Below are positions 49,926 to 60,818 of a stretch of 64,000 bases of DNA, piece by piece. The DNA comes from Sambucus nigra (taxonomy: Eukaryota > Streptophyta > Magnoliopsida > Dipsacales > Adoxaceae). The stretch lies in assembly GCA_949130495.1 (NCBI GenBank), contig OX422211.1, positions 635,285,217 through 635,349,216 on the forward strand, given 5' to 3'. The translations under genes were made by a program, and so were the position numbers. Every line of letters starts with the position of its first letter. The first letter of the stretch is position 1. The notes under the pieces are model-generated. The model saw only the letters and a program-made list of their open reading frames with translations, did no database searches and was not told where the DNA came from.

Positions 49926-51167
49926 TTAGGACCCCACGTTTCCCCTATGAATAGAGTGCCGTAAACATTCCATGGATCGATAAGCCTTAAACATCTGCGA
50001 AAAGACCACAACACCCCCTTCCATGGAGTCAGATAAAACAAACCATCTTTGTCCAGTCTCTACTGCCAACATCTTGCTGACTACTTTCCTCCACAACCAC
50101 TTCATATAATCTTTGGGGACATGGCAAACCTTCTCGACAAACTGAGAGGGACGGATCGATGGCCGCCGATTTTCCCACGGAGAACCCAACAACAGACTCA
50201 GGCGCTCAGTCAAATCCTCTACTGGAAAGAAATTTGAGATTCGAGGTGGCACGACCTACGCCCAGCCGAATTGGAGCAAAAGCCGCCAAAGGAAGTAAAA
50301 AGAGGTTTATCTGAGACCAACTAGCCGCACATATGAATACTCTCCTAGCTCCAAAACAGGCTGCAACTTCCCCCACCAAGGCACTGACCAATACAAACCA
50401 CAAGCCCCATGCTCCACAAGCCAATTCTCCCAGTTCTCAACATACAGGCTAACGCGGATGAAGTAGCGTGAAAAGAAGTTGGGTATGAACGACAAGGGAT
50501 ATTCTGGAGGAGTCGACAAGTGGAATCTTTCAGATAACCACATGAACATCATCACAGGGCTACCCCTCAAAAATTCAGAACGACCTTCTCTCCAGGCATC
50601 CAGGCCATTCAGAGTCTCCGCCAATATCACCGCCGCAGGATTGTGACGGTATGACATCGATGAAGTAATGGCTGCAAGTTGCGGGTCCACCTACAATTCC
50701 CCAGTCACCAATAGCAATTTTGAAACCAGGCCCAGAACAACGGCTCCAGCATAGCTAACATCACCTACTTCCCGCAAATGCACGGATTGCAGCACCACCG
50801 GGAGGGAGATCATTCCTCCAGTAACCAATGATCTAGCTGCCAAAGGCGAAATGTGAAGAAGCCTGGCCAACAAATCCCTAAGAGAACGAGAAAATTCTGG
50901 CAAAGCCGCAACAACATTGGGATTTACACCCAGTATGGCAGAAAATTTCTCGTAGGTAGGAAAAACCTCTTCCAACCCAAAGCGGAATACAAGGTCTTCG
51001 GGGTACCAGAATTGTACCGCCGCCATTAGAATATTCCACTCAAAAGGCCGATTGCATCACAAGGAGACTCGACGCATGTTGAAAGCCTCGTAGTCGACAT
51101 TATAAGAGCACCTAGCTTCCAAGTCTTCGAGGTAGTTGGAAAACTCAATGCTACTAGGGAGAGCCAT
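49926..51167 (-). pseudogene. DUF7745-like antisense gene of D
   Basis: It starts MALPSSIEFSNYLEDLEARC at 51167, followed by QFWYPEDLVFRFGLEEVFPT, a Leu-rich ARLLHISPLAARSLV region, AAVILAETLNGLDAW, RGSPVMMFMWLSERF and NFFPVEDLTERL near 50230. It is about 410 codons, with a TGA near 51060, a TAG near 50691 and a frameshift near 50250. The family (DUF7745, named from memory) is related to plant mobile domain proteins and recurs in plant gypsy elements. The relic in C is collinear. Upstream are a TATA-like GTATAAAAAG (51241-51250, minus strand) and palindromes at 51371-51406. Its biochemical role is unknown. Confidence 0.8.
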
Positions 51168-51240
51168 CTTACAAGGCTAAGAAATAGTGGAAGGGTAGAT
51201 AATAATGCAAAGGTGTGATGAAAACACTCCACCCTCCCCC

Positions 51241-51406
51241 CTTTTTATACTTGAAAATCATCACAAGGGACATAATCCCTGCAGAAATCGGAGGGAATCC
51301 TACCCCACAAGGTACCAAAGGCTGAAGAGGGTACCAATCAAAGCCTTCAATTGATGGGACTGGACTGAACTGCCGATAGGCAGGACAGGGTGCTTGCCGA
51401 TCGGCA
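51241..51406 (-). promoter_or_regulatory. Antisense promoter of the DUF7745-like gene
   Basis: The minus strand reads TATAAAAAG about 75 bp upstream of the ATG at 51167. Further upstream lie TGCCGATCGGCA (51395-51406) and TGCCTATCGGCA (51371-51382 on the minus strand), the same two words found beside the LTR TATA box. Spacing to the TATA (about 145 bp) is longer than in the LTR. Confidence 0.6.
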
Positions 51407-51699
51407 ACCCCCCCATTTTTAGAAATTTCCCTTTTTCCTCTTTTGTCAAATCAGAAAACTCAAATAAAAATAAATTGATATTCTCAACAGAATTTCAAAA
51501 TCCTTTTTCTATTTAATCAAAAACTTTCCTTAAATTTTTTTTTTCCAAAAATATTCCTTTTTACGGTCTCAGCAGCAAAGTAAAAAGTGCATGTGCATGC
51601 ATTCATTCATCATTAATAAAAGATAATAATAATAAAAAAACTCCATTGCATTGAATATATTTGTGTTATGTATTACATCAGTTTTGCATGAAATAAAAG

Positions 51700-53844
51700 G
51701 AAAAGACAAAAACAACGGGACTCAGCCCGAACCCACATTTCATTCTCTCTCTCTCTCTCTGTCTCTCTCTGTCTCTCTCTCAAGAGCTTCCACCCCTGCG
51801 ACGCACTCTCTTCCCCCGACGGAAAGATGACACACCACCATTTCTCGAGCCTGAGTCCTCTCCGGATGAAGCAGACGTCACCAAGTAAGAAGGAACGGGA
51901 ACTGGGTTCCCGAATATGGGCAGTCACCGAAGATATCCAATCTCTGATGTCCCAGAGCCAAGTGGTCGACACTCGGACTTCCTGAAAGAAAAGGAGAAAT
52001 TAGTATCAAAGCAAGGATGACCAAAATAGAAAAGAAAGGAACAGAAAGGTATACCGCAGGTCGAAGGACATCCTCTGTTAAACCCAACTCCTCCGGATCC
52101 ATCGCATAAGGACGGTGCAGCATAGGCACCATCCCTCCATCAGCCCGCCGAATGTTGTATGAAGGGGTATGCAGCCGTACAAAAGGGACCTCCGAGGTCA
52201 CCGCCGCTGCAGATATCGACGGGCCACCATCGATGTGAGAAGATCCCACCGCCCGACTCGATCATATAGTCATAAAATCCATATAGTCATACAGCGCAGC
52301 CATATCGGTGTATAGTAAGTAGGACTCGCCGATCATCGCCGCAATCCTCTCATCCTCCAACATCAGTCGCTCCCGCCTCATAGACGTAGGAGGCTGTGCG
52401 GGTGGAACCACCACCTCCTCCTCAGCGATCTGGCGAGTCACCCTCTCCCCGAGGTACCAAGAATGGCCGAACTCATGTGCCAGCAAACGCCTCATCCGCG
52501 CGTTCACCCCGATCTCCCCCGCATCCTGAATGGCTGTCTCCCACGGGTAAAAGGTCACCTGAAAATCTCTAAGAGAGCATAAATCAACACAAGACCAGAA
52601 GGAACAAAAACCAAGACTAAAATGGAAAGAGTCTTACTCTACCATTGGTCAGGTCATTCAAGACCTGACACACCGCCTCTAGGGAAAGAGATCCCTTCGA
52701 CTGTCGATTGGCCTTACGCCATCGTTACAATCGACAGAAATCCCCAATACTGTCGTCCTTCAAAGAAATCAGCGGGGTGTTGCACCCAATCACCTCATAG
52801 AACCACGTCTGAATTCACAAGGAAAAATAGACGCATAAGGAAAATTCGAATGCATGAAAGGAAAATGCGAATGCGTGAAAAGAAATGCACAAATTGAAGA
52901 ATACCTCAATAAGGTACGTGGCCCTAGTAAAGGTCTATCGACAGCACCAACTGAATGCATCCAAAGAAAAGTAAAGGGTCTCCAAGGTCAGACTCCCCCA
53001 ATCATATAAAGGAATGTTCGAAAACATCCTCAAGTACGGCAAAAACCACAAAGGGACGACGTCGCCGCTCGACGCCACCATGAAACCTCCCAGCACCAGA
53101 AGAATGAATAACCGGGCCATCTGCCTCACTTATAGCCCATCCTCCACATCGATCTCCCTACCCAACAGAACATCCTTCAGCAGGGACAGCCGGATAGAAT
53201 CCCCAGAAACTATCCTCCCTACATCACCAACTGCCGCACGCACTGACTCCAGTCTCACTCGTAAAGAGCGATTCACCTCTATCTTCTCTCCATCACAATC
53301 CAGCCCCAGTAGATACTGCACGTCTAGGGGAGTCACAATCATCTCCCCGAATCCAAAATGAAAGGTATGGGTAGTGTCCCACCACCTCTCTCCCAAAGCG
53401 CACAAGACCACTGTCGAACGAGGCATCTCATCCAGCGCCGATGCCAATCGCCTAAAACCCGCTGATGATACCATCCAGCGCACCACAGGTGGGAGATGCT
53501 CCCAGACATCCTTGAGCCCCGTTGTCCCACGGTCACGCATGTTCTTCAAAGAGATATCAGACTGGAAAAAAGAAAAGTCTCATCAAAAGTCAACAAAGAA
53601 AAATCACCAGAGAGAGAAGAATGCCAAAGGTCAGGTTACTTACATAACCGTCGGGGATCACTCTCGAAGAGCAATGATGCGATGGCTCCCACAGTAAGGT
53701 CCGCTCATCCGCAACAGGCTCAAATGCATCAAAGGAGTTCTCACTCCCCAAAGCAAGGGGCGCCCTAGCCCTCCACTCCACATTCACCCAATCATCAACG
53801 ATCAACCACTCCCGGTGGACTGCAGTACTCACAAAGGCGAACAT
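51700..53844 (-). pseudogene. Antisense plant-mobile-domain (MAIN-like) gene of D, five exons
   Basis: Exons on the minus strand: 53844-53644, 53561-52905, 52808-52638, 52558-52055 and about 51981 to 51790. Introns are GT...AG, and exons 1-4 are 201, 657, 171 and 504 bases, all multiples of three. Exon 2 has the PMD signature: PPVVRWMVSSAGFRRLASAL, then TFHFGFGEMIVTPLDVQYLL and, after a stop, RLFILLVLGGFMVASSGDVV and a DWGSLTLETLYFSL region. Exon 4 continues with RMRRLLAHEFGHSW. Exon 5 ends in a basic SSFRRGKRVRRRGG tail. In-frame stops at 53130, near 52925, in exon 3, at 52262 and in exon 5. PMD proteins such as MAIN/MAIL1 are nuclear and affect silencing of transposons; what this copy did is unknown. 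Confidence 0.78.
53562..53643 (-). other. Intron 1 of the antisense PMD gene
   Basis: Donor GTAAGT (53643-53638) and acceptor TTTTTTCCAG ending at 53562, 82 bp. Removing it keeps phase 0. Three more introns are at 52809-52904, 52559-52637 and about 51982-52054. Confidence 0.75.
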
Positions 53845-53936
53845 TTCTTGAAGATCGGAATGCTAAAACGATTTGCAGAAGAATCGCAGAGAGAGAAAGA
53901 AAAATAAGCTGTGGAAAAAATGAGGGGATTCTCCCC

Positions 53937-53972
53937 CTTTGTATAGGATGCCAAGCGCCATGCCGATCGGCA
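53937..53972 (-). promoter_or_regulatory. Antisense promoter of the PMD gene: TATA and TGCCGATCGGCA
   Basis: Minus strand TATACAAAGG at 53946-53937 lies about 95 bp upstream of the ATG at 53844. TGCCGATCGGCA at 53961-53972 is 14 bp upstream of that, almost the spacing seen in the LTR (12 bp). Related words (CCGATTGGTATGG, TGCCATTCGGCAG) continue to about 54070. Confidence 0.65.
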
Positions 53973-54069
53973 TCTCCCCCTACCATACCAATCGGCACTG
54001 ATCCCTTGCCTTCCCGAGGCAGCCCAAAAGTCTGTGCCACTGCCGAATGGCACCTCTCACACCATGCCG

Positions 54070-54430
54070 ACTGACACCCCCCTTAAAATGTTGTACAGAA
54101 ATTCCTAGAAAATACTAGAAAGCCTCGAAAAATCCTCGAAAAATTCCTAAATATCCTAGGAAGGATCTAGAGCCTTTTTACCAAGAAAATTTCGTGTTCC
54201 CTGAGCGGAACCCCTCTTCCCTAGCGGAATCCTCAAAAACCAAGTGAAAACTCCTCTTGAAAAAACTCCGGAGGATCCTTAAGGATCATCAGATCACTTC
54301 CCCAGTGGAATTCTCTTACAGCACCCAAAGTAGGTTATTCCCCCCTACGAGGTCTCCTAAAAGCTTCCCTAGCTATCAGCGCACTAGCTCAGATCAAAAT
54401 CACAAAGCTCTTTCTCCAGCAGAATCAAAG
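54070..54430. other. Non-coding stretch upstream of the tandem array in D
   Basis: It has no ORF. Short repeated words such as TCCTCGAAAAATTCC and AGCGGAA are seen, possibly decayed repeat units. Confidence 0.4.
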
Positions 54431-55580
54431 CCACTCTTGGGTCAGAATTATCCCCGGTCTTGGATCGTCACCTGAGTTAGGTTAGAATTGACCTCGGTCC
54501 TCGGTCGTCACCACTCTTGGGTCAGAATTGGCCCCGGTCTTGGATCATCACCTGAGTTAGGTCAGAATTGACCTCGGTCCTCGGTCGTCACCACTCTTGG
54601 GTCAGAATTGGCCTCAATCTTGGATCGTCACTTGAGTTAGGTCAAAATTAACCTCGGTCCTCGGTCGTCACCACTCTTGTGCCAGAATTGGCCCGGGTCT
54701 TAGATTGTCACCTGAGTTAGGTCATAATTAACCTCGATCCTCGGTCGTCACCAATCTTGGGTCAGAATCGGCTCCGGTCTTGGATCGTCACCTGAGTTAG
54801 GTCAGAATTGATCTCAGTCCTCGACCGTCACCATTCTTAGGTCAAAATTAGCCTCGGTCTTGGATCGTCAAATGAGTTAGGTCAGAATTGACCTCGGTCC
54901 TCAGTTGTAACCACTCTTGGGTCAGAATCAACCCCGATCTTGGATCGTCACCTAAGTTAGGTCAGAATTGACCTCGGTCCTCAGTCATCACCACTCTTGG
55001 GTCAGAATCGGCCCCGGTCTTGGATCGTCACCTGAGTTAGGTCAGAATTGACCTCGGTCCTCGGTCATCACCACTCTTGGGTCAGAATTGGCCCCAGTCT
55101 TGGATCGTCACCTGAGTTAGGTCAGAATTGACCTCAGTCCTCAGTCATCACCACTCTTGGGTCAGAATTAGCCCCGGTCTTGGATCGTCACCTGAGTTAG
55201 GTCAGAATTGACCTCGGTCCTCGGTCGTCACCACTTTTGGGTCAGAATTGGCCCCGGTCTTGGATCATCACCTGAGTTAGGTTAGAATAACCTCGGTCCT
55301 CGGTCGTCACCACTCTTGGGTCAGAATCATCCACGGTCTTGGATCGTAACCTGAGTTAGGTCAGAATTGACCTTGGTCCTCGGTCGTCACCACTCTTGGG
55401 TTAGAATTGGCACTAGTCTTGGATCGTCACCTGAGTTAGGTCAGAATTGACCTCGATCCTCGATCGTAACCACTCTCGGGTCAGAATTGGCCCTGGTCTT
55501 GGATCGTCACCTGAGTTAGGTTAGAATTGACCTCGGTCCTCGATCGTCACCACTCTTTAGGTCATAATTGACCCCGATAG
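54431..55580. repeat. Tandem array, 80-bp unit of two related 40-bp halves, about 14 copies
   Basis: CCACTCTTGG or a close variant recurs at 54431, 54511, 54591, 54671, 54751, 54831, 54911, 54991, 55071, 55151, 55231, 55310, 55390, 55470 and 55550. Within each unit the two halves (CCACTCTTGGGTCAGAATTG... and CCTGAGTTAGGTCAGAATTG...) share GTCAGAATTG, CGGTC and TCGTCA at matching places. The array is located just upstream of the 3' LTR, as in Ogre-type elements. Confidence 0.95.
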
Positions 55581-55758
55581 ACCTTTACCCTAAGCCTGAA
55601 GATTCGACTTTGACCCGCAGAATTGGTCATCCCCAGCACACTCCTTAGGTCCTCAGAATCGGCCTCGACCCTCTGAATCGGTCATACGCACTCAAAAGCA
55701 TCATGTGGTGTCTATTCGAAGGTCATCATTTGTTCCAAACTCACCCGTCGAGGTGTTC
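55581..55758 (+). other. Tail of the array and junction to the 3' LTR of D
   Basis: Shorter, diverged GAATCGG(T/C)C repeats. No clear purine tract precedes the LTR, which is unusual and may reflect decay. Confidence 0.6.
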
Positions 55759-57847
55759 TATAGACACCCCATTCTGTTACCCCCTAACTCTCCTTAGGTC
55801 CCTAGTACCTCCTTTCATCACTATAAACCCAGGTCACGTCCCGAGTACTGATCTAAAAGCCATCGGGCACTCCCCGGCACAATTTGACCCAAAAGTCAAA
55901 CTCTTTATCTCGATCGAGACTCAATGAATCTTCAAAGGGAACTGAATAACCTTTCCAACATTCCACCTCGTGCGCGATTCCGACTTACTATGCGGACGAA
56001 CGATCCATTTGCGTCCAAAACCTGACCTAGAGGCCACCGGGCGCTCCCGGGCTCTGTTTGACCTATGTCAACTCTTCAGCTCGACCGAGGCTAAATGAAT
56101 CTTGAAACTGTGCTGAATACCCTTTCCAATGGTCCATCCCGTGCACGATTCTGACATTCCATGCGGACAACGATCCATTTGACTCCAGGAGGCCACCGAG
56201 CGCTTCTCGAGCCCGGTTGACCATAGTCAACTCTCTAAACCGGGTCAAACTCTTTGGAATGTCTAAGTACATCTCCTAACCTTTCCAACGGTCCACCCCG
56301 TGTGTGATTCAGACTTACCATGCGGACGAACGATCCGTTTGCGTCTGAGAAATTCCTCGTCCAATGGACCGATAAACGCTTCCGAGCCGTATTTGACCCA
56401 AAGTCAACTCCCAAACTCGGTAGTGGTCCCAAGGACTTTCCAAGGTCTCTGAATTAAATTTCCAATGGTATGCCCCGTGCATGATTCTGACCAACGGTTT
56501 GCCCTCGGCGGCCGATTTTTTGCAAAAGCCTGAACCACACTGCCAAATGGCAGGTTCCAGACCCTGCCTATCGGCACCTGCCGATAGGCAGGAACAGGTC
56601 TGTGCTGATCAGCACTCACCTGGGCCTATAAAATGAGGCCTTCACCTCATTTTCAAGGAGGAGCCCAGATCTGATAAAAACCTCTCTCAACGAATCCCAG
56701 AAACCTCTCTCGAAGGCAGCGTGATTTCAACATCCAAATCCCCTTTTTACTTCCACTTTTCGTCATCCTTTTCACCAGACTTACTGAATTAGACACTCTC
56801 CATCATCATCCAAGTGCAAGGGCTGCTCTCCAACATTCAAGATCAAGCTCAAGATCTTCAAGAAGGTCTAACTTTCTCACCTTTCTCTTCAAATTCTCAT
56901 GAGTTCTCAATAACTTGATTTATTACTTAGCACTTTTTATTATCTCATACCACACATCCTAATATACTTTTTATTTAGTATTATCGCACATCTCTTATTT
57001 TTATATAAATAAAACCCAAAAAACAAGAAAAAGAGGTTTTTCTCATAAATTCCAAGTAGGGATTCTCACACTTTTTCCACACTCTTCTCACAACTAAAAC
57101 ACTTTTTCTACACACACACACACACACTTACAAATAAGAGATCCCCTATTTGGATTTATGGGATAAACCCCACCCCTCATTTTGTATGCGAACTACGTGG
57201 GCTTTGATGGCTTTATAGGCTACGTAGGCGTCTCAGGGTAAAACCCGAGACTCGAGTCCTTTTTCTCACTTTTTCTCTCATTTTCTATCTTCTCTAAATC
57301 CATTTTCCTTATATTCTATACACTTACCCTTAATAATGTATTGCTCCATATGCGTTATCGTTCCATTATAACGATCAACATAGGGCTAATCACGTAAATC
57401 TTATTTTTCAAATATTATACCTTCCTACAGATGACTCACTTTATCTCTTCCATGATACAAGTCGAAGATTCCTACCTCCATTCTATATATACACATGCAC
57501 ACATATCACGGGGGGAAACAAAAGGAAAATAACAAATATTCATGAGAGACCGAAAGGGCGGAATGGGTGCCTAACACCTTCCCATTTCGTAACTAAGCCT
57601 CTAAACCCTTCTTGAATCATCTTGGTTTTGCACGCACCAGTATGTCTTTGGATGCCATCCTTCGGGGTGGCTTCCCTTTTTTTTCTTTTGTCGTTTTTGA
57701 GTAAAATAGACTGGCGACTCTGAATCTCTCTACATTTTTACACCATAAATGACGCCGGCCGAAACGCTCCCGAGAGGGACGCATGGGACCCGAAGGATCC
57801 TTTCCACCAAGCGCCCGCCCGCGCGGCGAGAATCGGGGATGGCCACA
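55759..57847 (+). repeat. 3' LTR of element D
   Basis: 2089 bp, starting TATAGACACCCC (TG changed to TA) and ending GGCCACA. It keeps the U3 repeats, hairpin (56563-56592) and TATA (56627). ATGAG follows at 57848-57852. Confidence 0.93.
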
Positions 57848-57852
57848 ATGAG

Positions 57853-60679
57853 TAAAATAAAAAGCCTTCTAAAGAAGAAATGAACTATGTTCAAAACCCT
57901 AAAACTTTGCTATTAACTTAAACCCCTTGAAGTGTCAGTTAATTTCAAAAAAGTCCCTAAAACTTTCAAAATGAGATAAATTGAGATATATTGACCCCCT
58001 AAACCTCAACCTTATATCAAATGACAAATTAAGATATATTGACACCCTATAAACCTCAACCTTATATCCAATTAACCCTTTGGACCATAAAAAAAATAAA
58101 ATTATAGTTTCAACGCTGGAAACTTTCTAAAATTACCAAAATACCACTAAATTATACAAAAAGTGTACTTTTATGGACATCAATGCAATTATATCAATGA
58201 TTAAGGACTAAAATTAAAACCTTAGTGAATTTTATTTTTACCACTGTCCACACACTCCTCCACATCAGCATAAGATGTCAAAAATTACATGGTAACACAA
58301 GGTAAACCTTAGAAACCCATATGCCCCCATTTACCCACAATTAAAACTCACCCTAGACTAGTTCAAATCCACCTCCCTTTTACTCCAATAAAATCCCCAC
58401 CCAAAGTAGTATAAATGCCCCATGTCCTAAGCAGTAGAAACTCATCCCACAGTTTAGTTTAAAATCTTGAATTTTCTCTCAATTCAGGTAACTCATCATT
58501 CTATGCTTCATTTTCAATTATTTCAATTCTAGTAGTTTTCTGCATAGCTAATATAGTTAGAACACTCATATTATGGAAGTTTTTATGTGTAGAATGGCAT
58601 AGGATAATGGAAAAAGGTAGGAACACCATTAAAGCTTGAGCTTTAATGGTGAAACTCATTATAGTAACTTAAAAATTGATTTAAATCAATGGGAATACTC
58701 ATTATAACCTCAAGATATCACGTGTAATGGTGAAAATCCATGAATGTTCATATAGAGGGCTAATCGATCAAAACTGTTTTTGAAAATCAAAACCTGTAAA
58801 TCCAAAAATCTCAATGTACAATCCATCAAACTCTTTGAAACCAAAACCAAAGTATGCTCACATATAGCAGAAACCAAAACCAATTTATAAGAGATCATTC
58901 CATACTCTATAAATCCACGAATGTTTGGTCAAATTTTCATGAAAACACATAGTTTTGAAACTCGAGTTATACTGAGATTCAGACCATGAAACTTATATGT
59001 TTGAAATCCTCATGAAAAATTAGGTTAAGTTGGTTAAGAAATCATATCAAATGGTATAACAATAAAATAGAAAACCTCAGTCAAATATTTACACCCTAGA
59101 AAGTCAAAATTGAGAGGTTGAAGATGATGAATTTAGTCAGAAACCTTGACCACGCACGTGAGGGCGTGTGGCAAATCAGGAAATTTTGATTTTTTTTCAA
59201 AAACTTATATTTATTTTTTCTAATCAAAATGGTATAAAATAAGACTATGTTTGGATATTCCTAGCTCAAGTTATGTAAAAATAAGGTTTTTCTATAAGGA
59301 AATTTACATAAAATTACAAATTAGCCCATAACAACTTTTTCAAGTTAGGAATTTGCATCCCAAACGTTGCCCATACATAAATAAAACTATTTTAAGACAA
59401 AAACTCTCTTACACCAAAGTTCAAAAATGAGCTTAAGGTCCCTATTTTAAAGTCCCTAGATAATTGCACATAAGCCCCCGAAACTTTCTTAAAGATAGTT
59501 TTAAATACAAAACCGGCTGATTAAATCCTACTACTCCTATACCACACATTGTATAACTAAAAATCAAGCCCCAAATCTTCTAAATACTCCAGTGTGACTG
59601 CAATTCAACCGAATAAGAAGCAAGTAAGTTTTATTTACCTTTTTAGAATTGGCGTATTTGAAATACTGATATTGACATCACTCTGAGATAGCCACATTGA
59701 CTCTTAGTATGGGCATGTAAGTATCCTGCCATACTATGTAATTTGTTAATCATCATCAGTATTTGAATGATCACCAATATTTAATTATGGAATAAATTTT
59801 AACCATTCTCACCTAATAACTGAGATCATGTACCGTGTTAATTCGGTTTGACCTTTACACTATTGTGCTATTTTACTCTAAGCATATGTATTAATTAGGA
59901 AGTAGACTGACGTGTTATCCCACAAAACTTTCTACTTGACCTATTGGTCTCAGATGATTGAGAGCCCTGATTATTGCTACATACGTAGGAGTACCACTTT
60001 AATTGTGAGCATAACAGGTTATTTTCCCCAAAGGTTTTGGAATTGCTTATGATAAAGTTACACTGAAGGATTAATTACATATACACCCCTTAGTGAACCA
60101 GTAAGAATTGGATTATTAGTTCACATTCCTTGACTTTCTCAAAACATGATTGTAACTAAATTGGTAATGTAATGTATTTTCTCAAACGGACTAATCACTA
60201 TGGAATTATAAATTTCCAACATTTTGAAGGTATAATCTGATAAACATAGAATTATCAGTTACTATTGTCATCTGTTTTAAACACTGATTCAATACACACT
60301 CCAACTCTAATTTATATCTATATCATTGTTATAGAACTCGTAGGACATGCTTAGCATATTTGTGCTAATTCCTTCCTTCTACAGATGCTCTAGGCGAAAG
60401 GAAATAGTATCTCTTCCCTATAAGAGATAGAAACCGATCACATGTTCAAGTATGTGACCATATGGGAAGAGATTAAACCAGATGGGAGCAAGGAGTGGCG
60501 CTTTTCAATTTTTTAAATATTATTGTGTGTACTAGAAACATGTAATTCACCCTTGCGGTGATTCCACACTATGTAACATATTAATAATGAATAAAGAGGT
60601 TATGTTATTCCGCCTTAATTTTAATTCATTAATTAATGTGTACTTCTTGTTCATTCATACTAAAAATCAGGGTGTGACA
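57853..60679 (+). repeat. 5' LTR of element E, second part
   Basis: It continues from 39047 after removal of D. A TATA box, TATAAAT, lies at 58410. The end CAGGGTGTGACA is at 60668-60679. With the first part the LTR is about 2.9 kb, the usual size for Del/Tekay-like elements. No ORF is supported inside. Confidence 0.75.
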
Positions 60680-60682
60680 AGT

Positions 60683-60696
60683 TGGTATCAAAGCAT
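60683..60696 (+). promoter_or_regulatory. Primer-binding site of element E
   Basis: TGGTATCAAAGCAT, one base from the initiator tRNA-Met type site TGGTATCAGAGC, three bases after the LTR. Confidence 0.85.
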
Positions 60697-60818
60697 GTTT
60701 TAAAATTAAAACATATCGTCGGGTTAACTTTTTATTCGGAACATAGATAAGATATGAGTTATTTGATTTTTATAACTTCTTTTATTACTATTATTATAGT
60801 GTAAACCCATTTTGCAGT

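Larger units (their letters stand above)
39048..57847 (+). mobile_element. Element D: 18.8-kb Ogre-like gypsy element with antisense PMD and DUF7745-like genes
   Basis: LTRs at 39048-41133 and 55759-57847, target duplication ATGAG on both sides (39043-39047, 57848-57852), primer site at 41135, gag-pro-pol on the plus strand to 49413, two antisense genes (51167-49926 and 53844 to about 51700), an 80-bp tandem array at 54431-55580, then the 3' LTR. By eye the LTRs differ by several per cent, more in the first 350 bp than further in. It is inserted in the 5' LTR of E. All genes carry stops, mostly of a kind that one C-to-T or G-to-A change produces. It is structurally complete but not able to act on its own. 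Confidence 0.95.

Noticed and set aside
50049..50237. Small plus-strand ORFs over the DUF7745-like and PMD regions
   Set aside because: They are mirror frames of the conserved minus-strand genes.
51700..53844. PMD gene as an independent host gene
   Set aside because: It sits between pol and 3' LTR of one element with matching target duplications, and C has a relic at the same place; it belongs to the element.
54431..55580. Regularly spaced repeats that could suggest a CRISPR array
   Set aside because: The whole 80-bp unit is repeated with no unique spacers, and the context is a plant retrotransposon.
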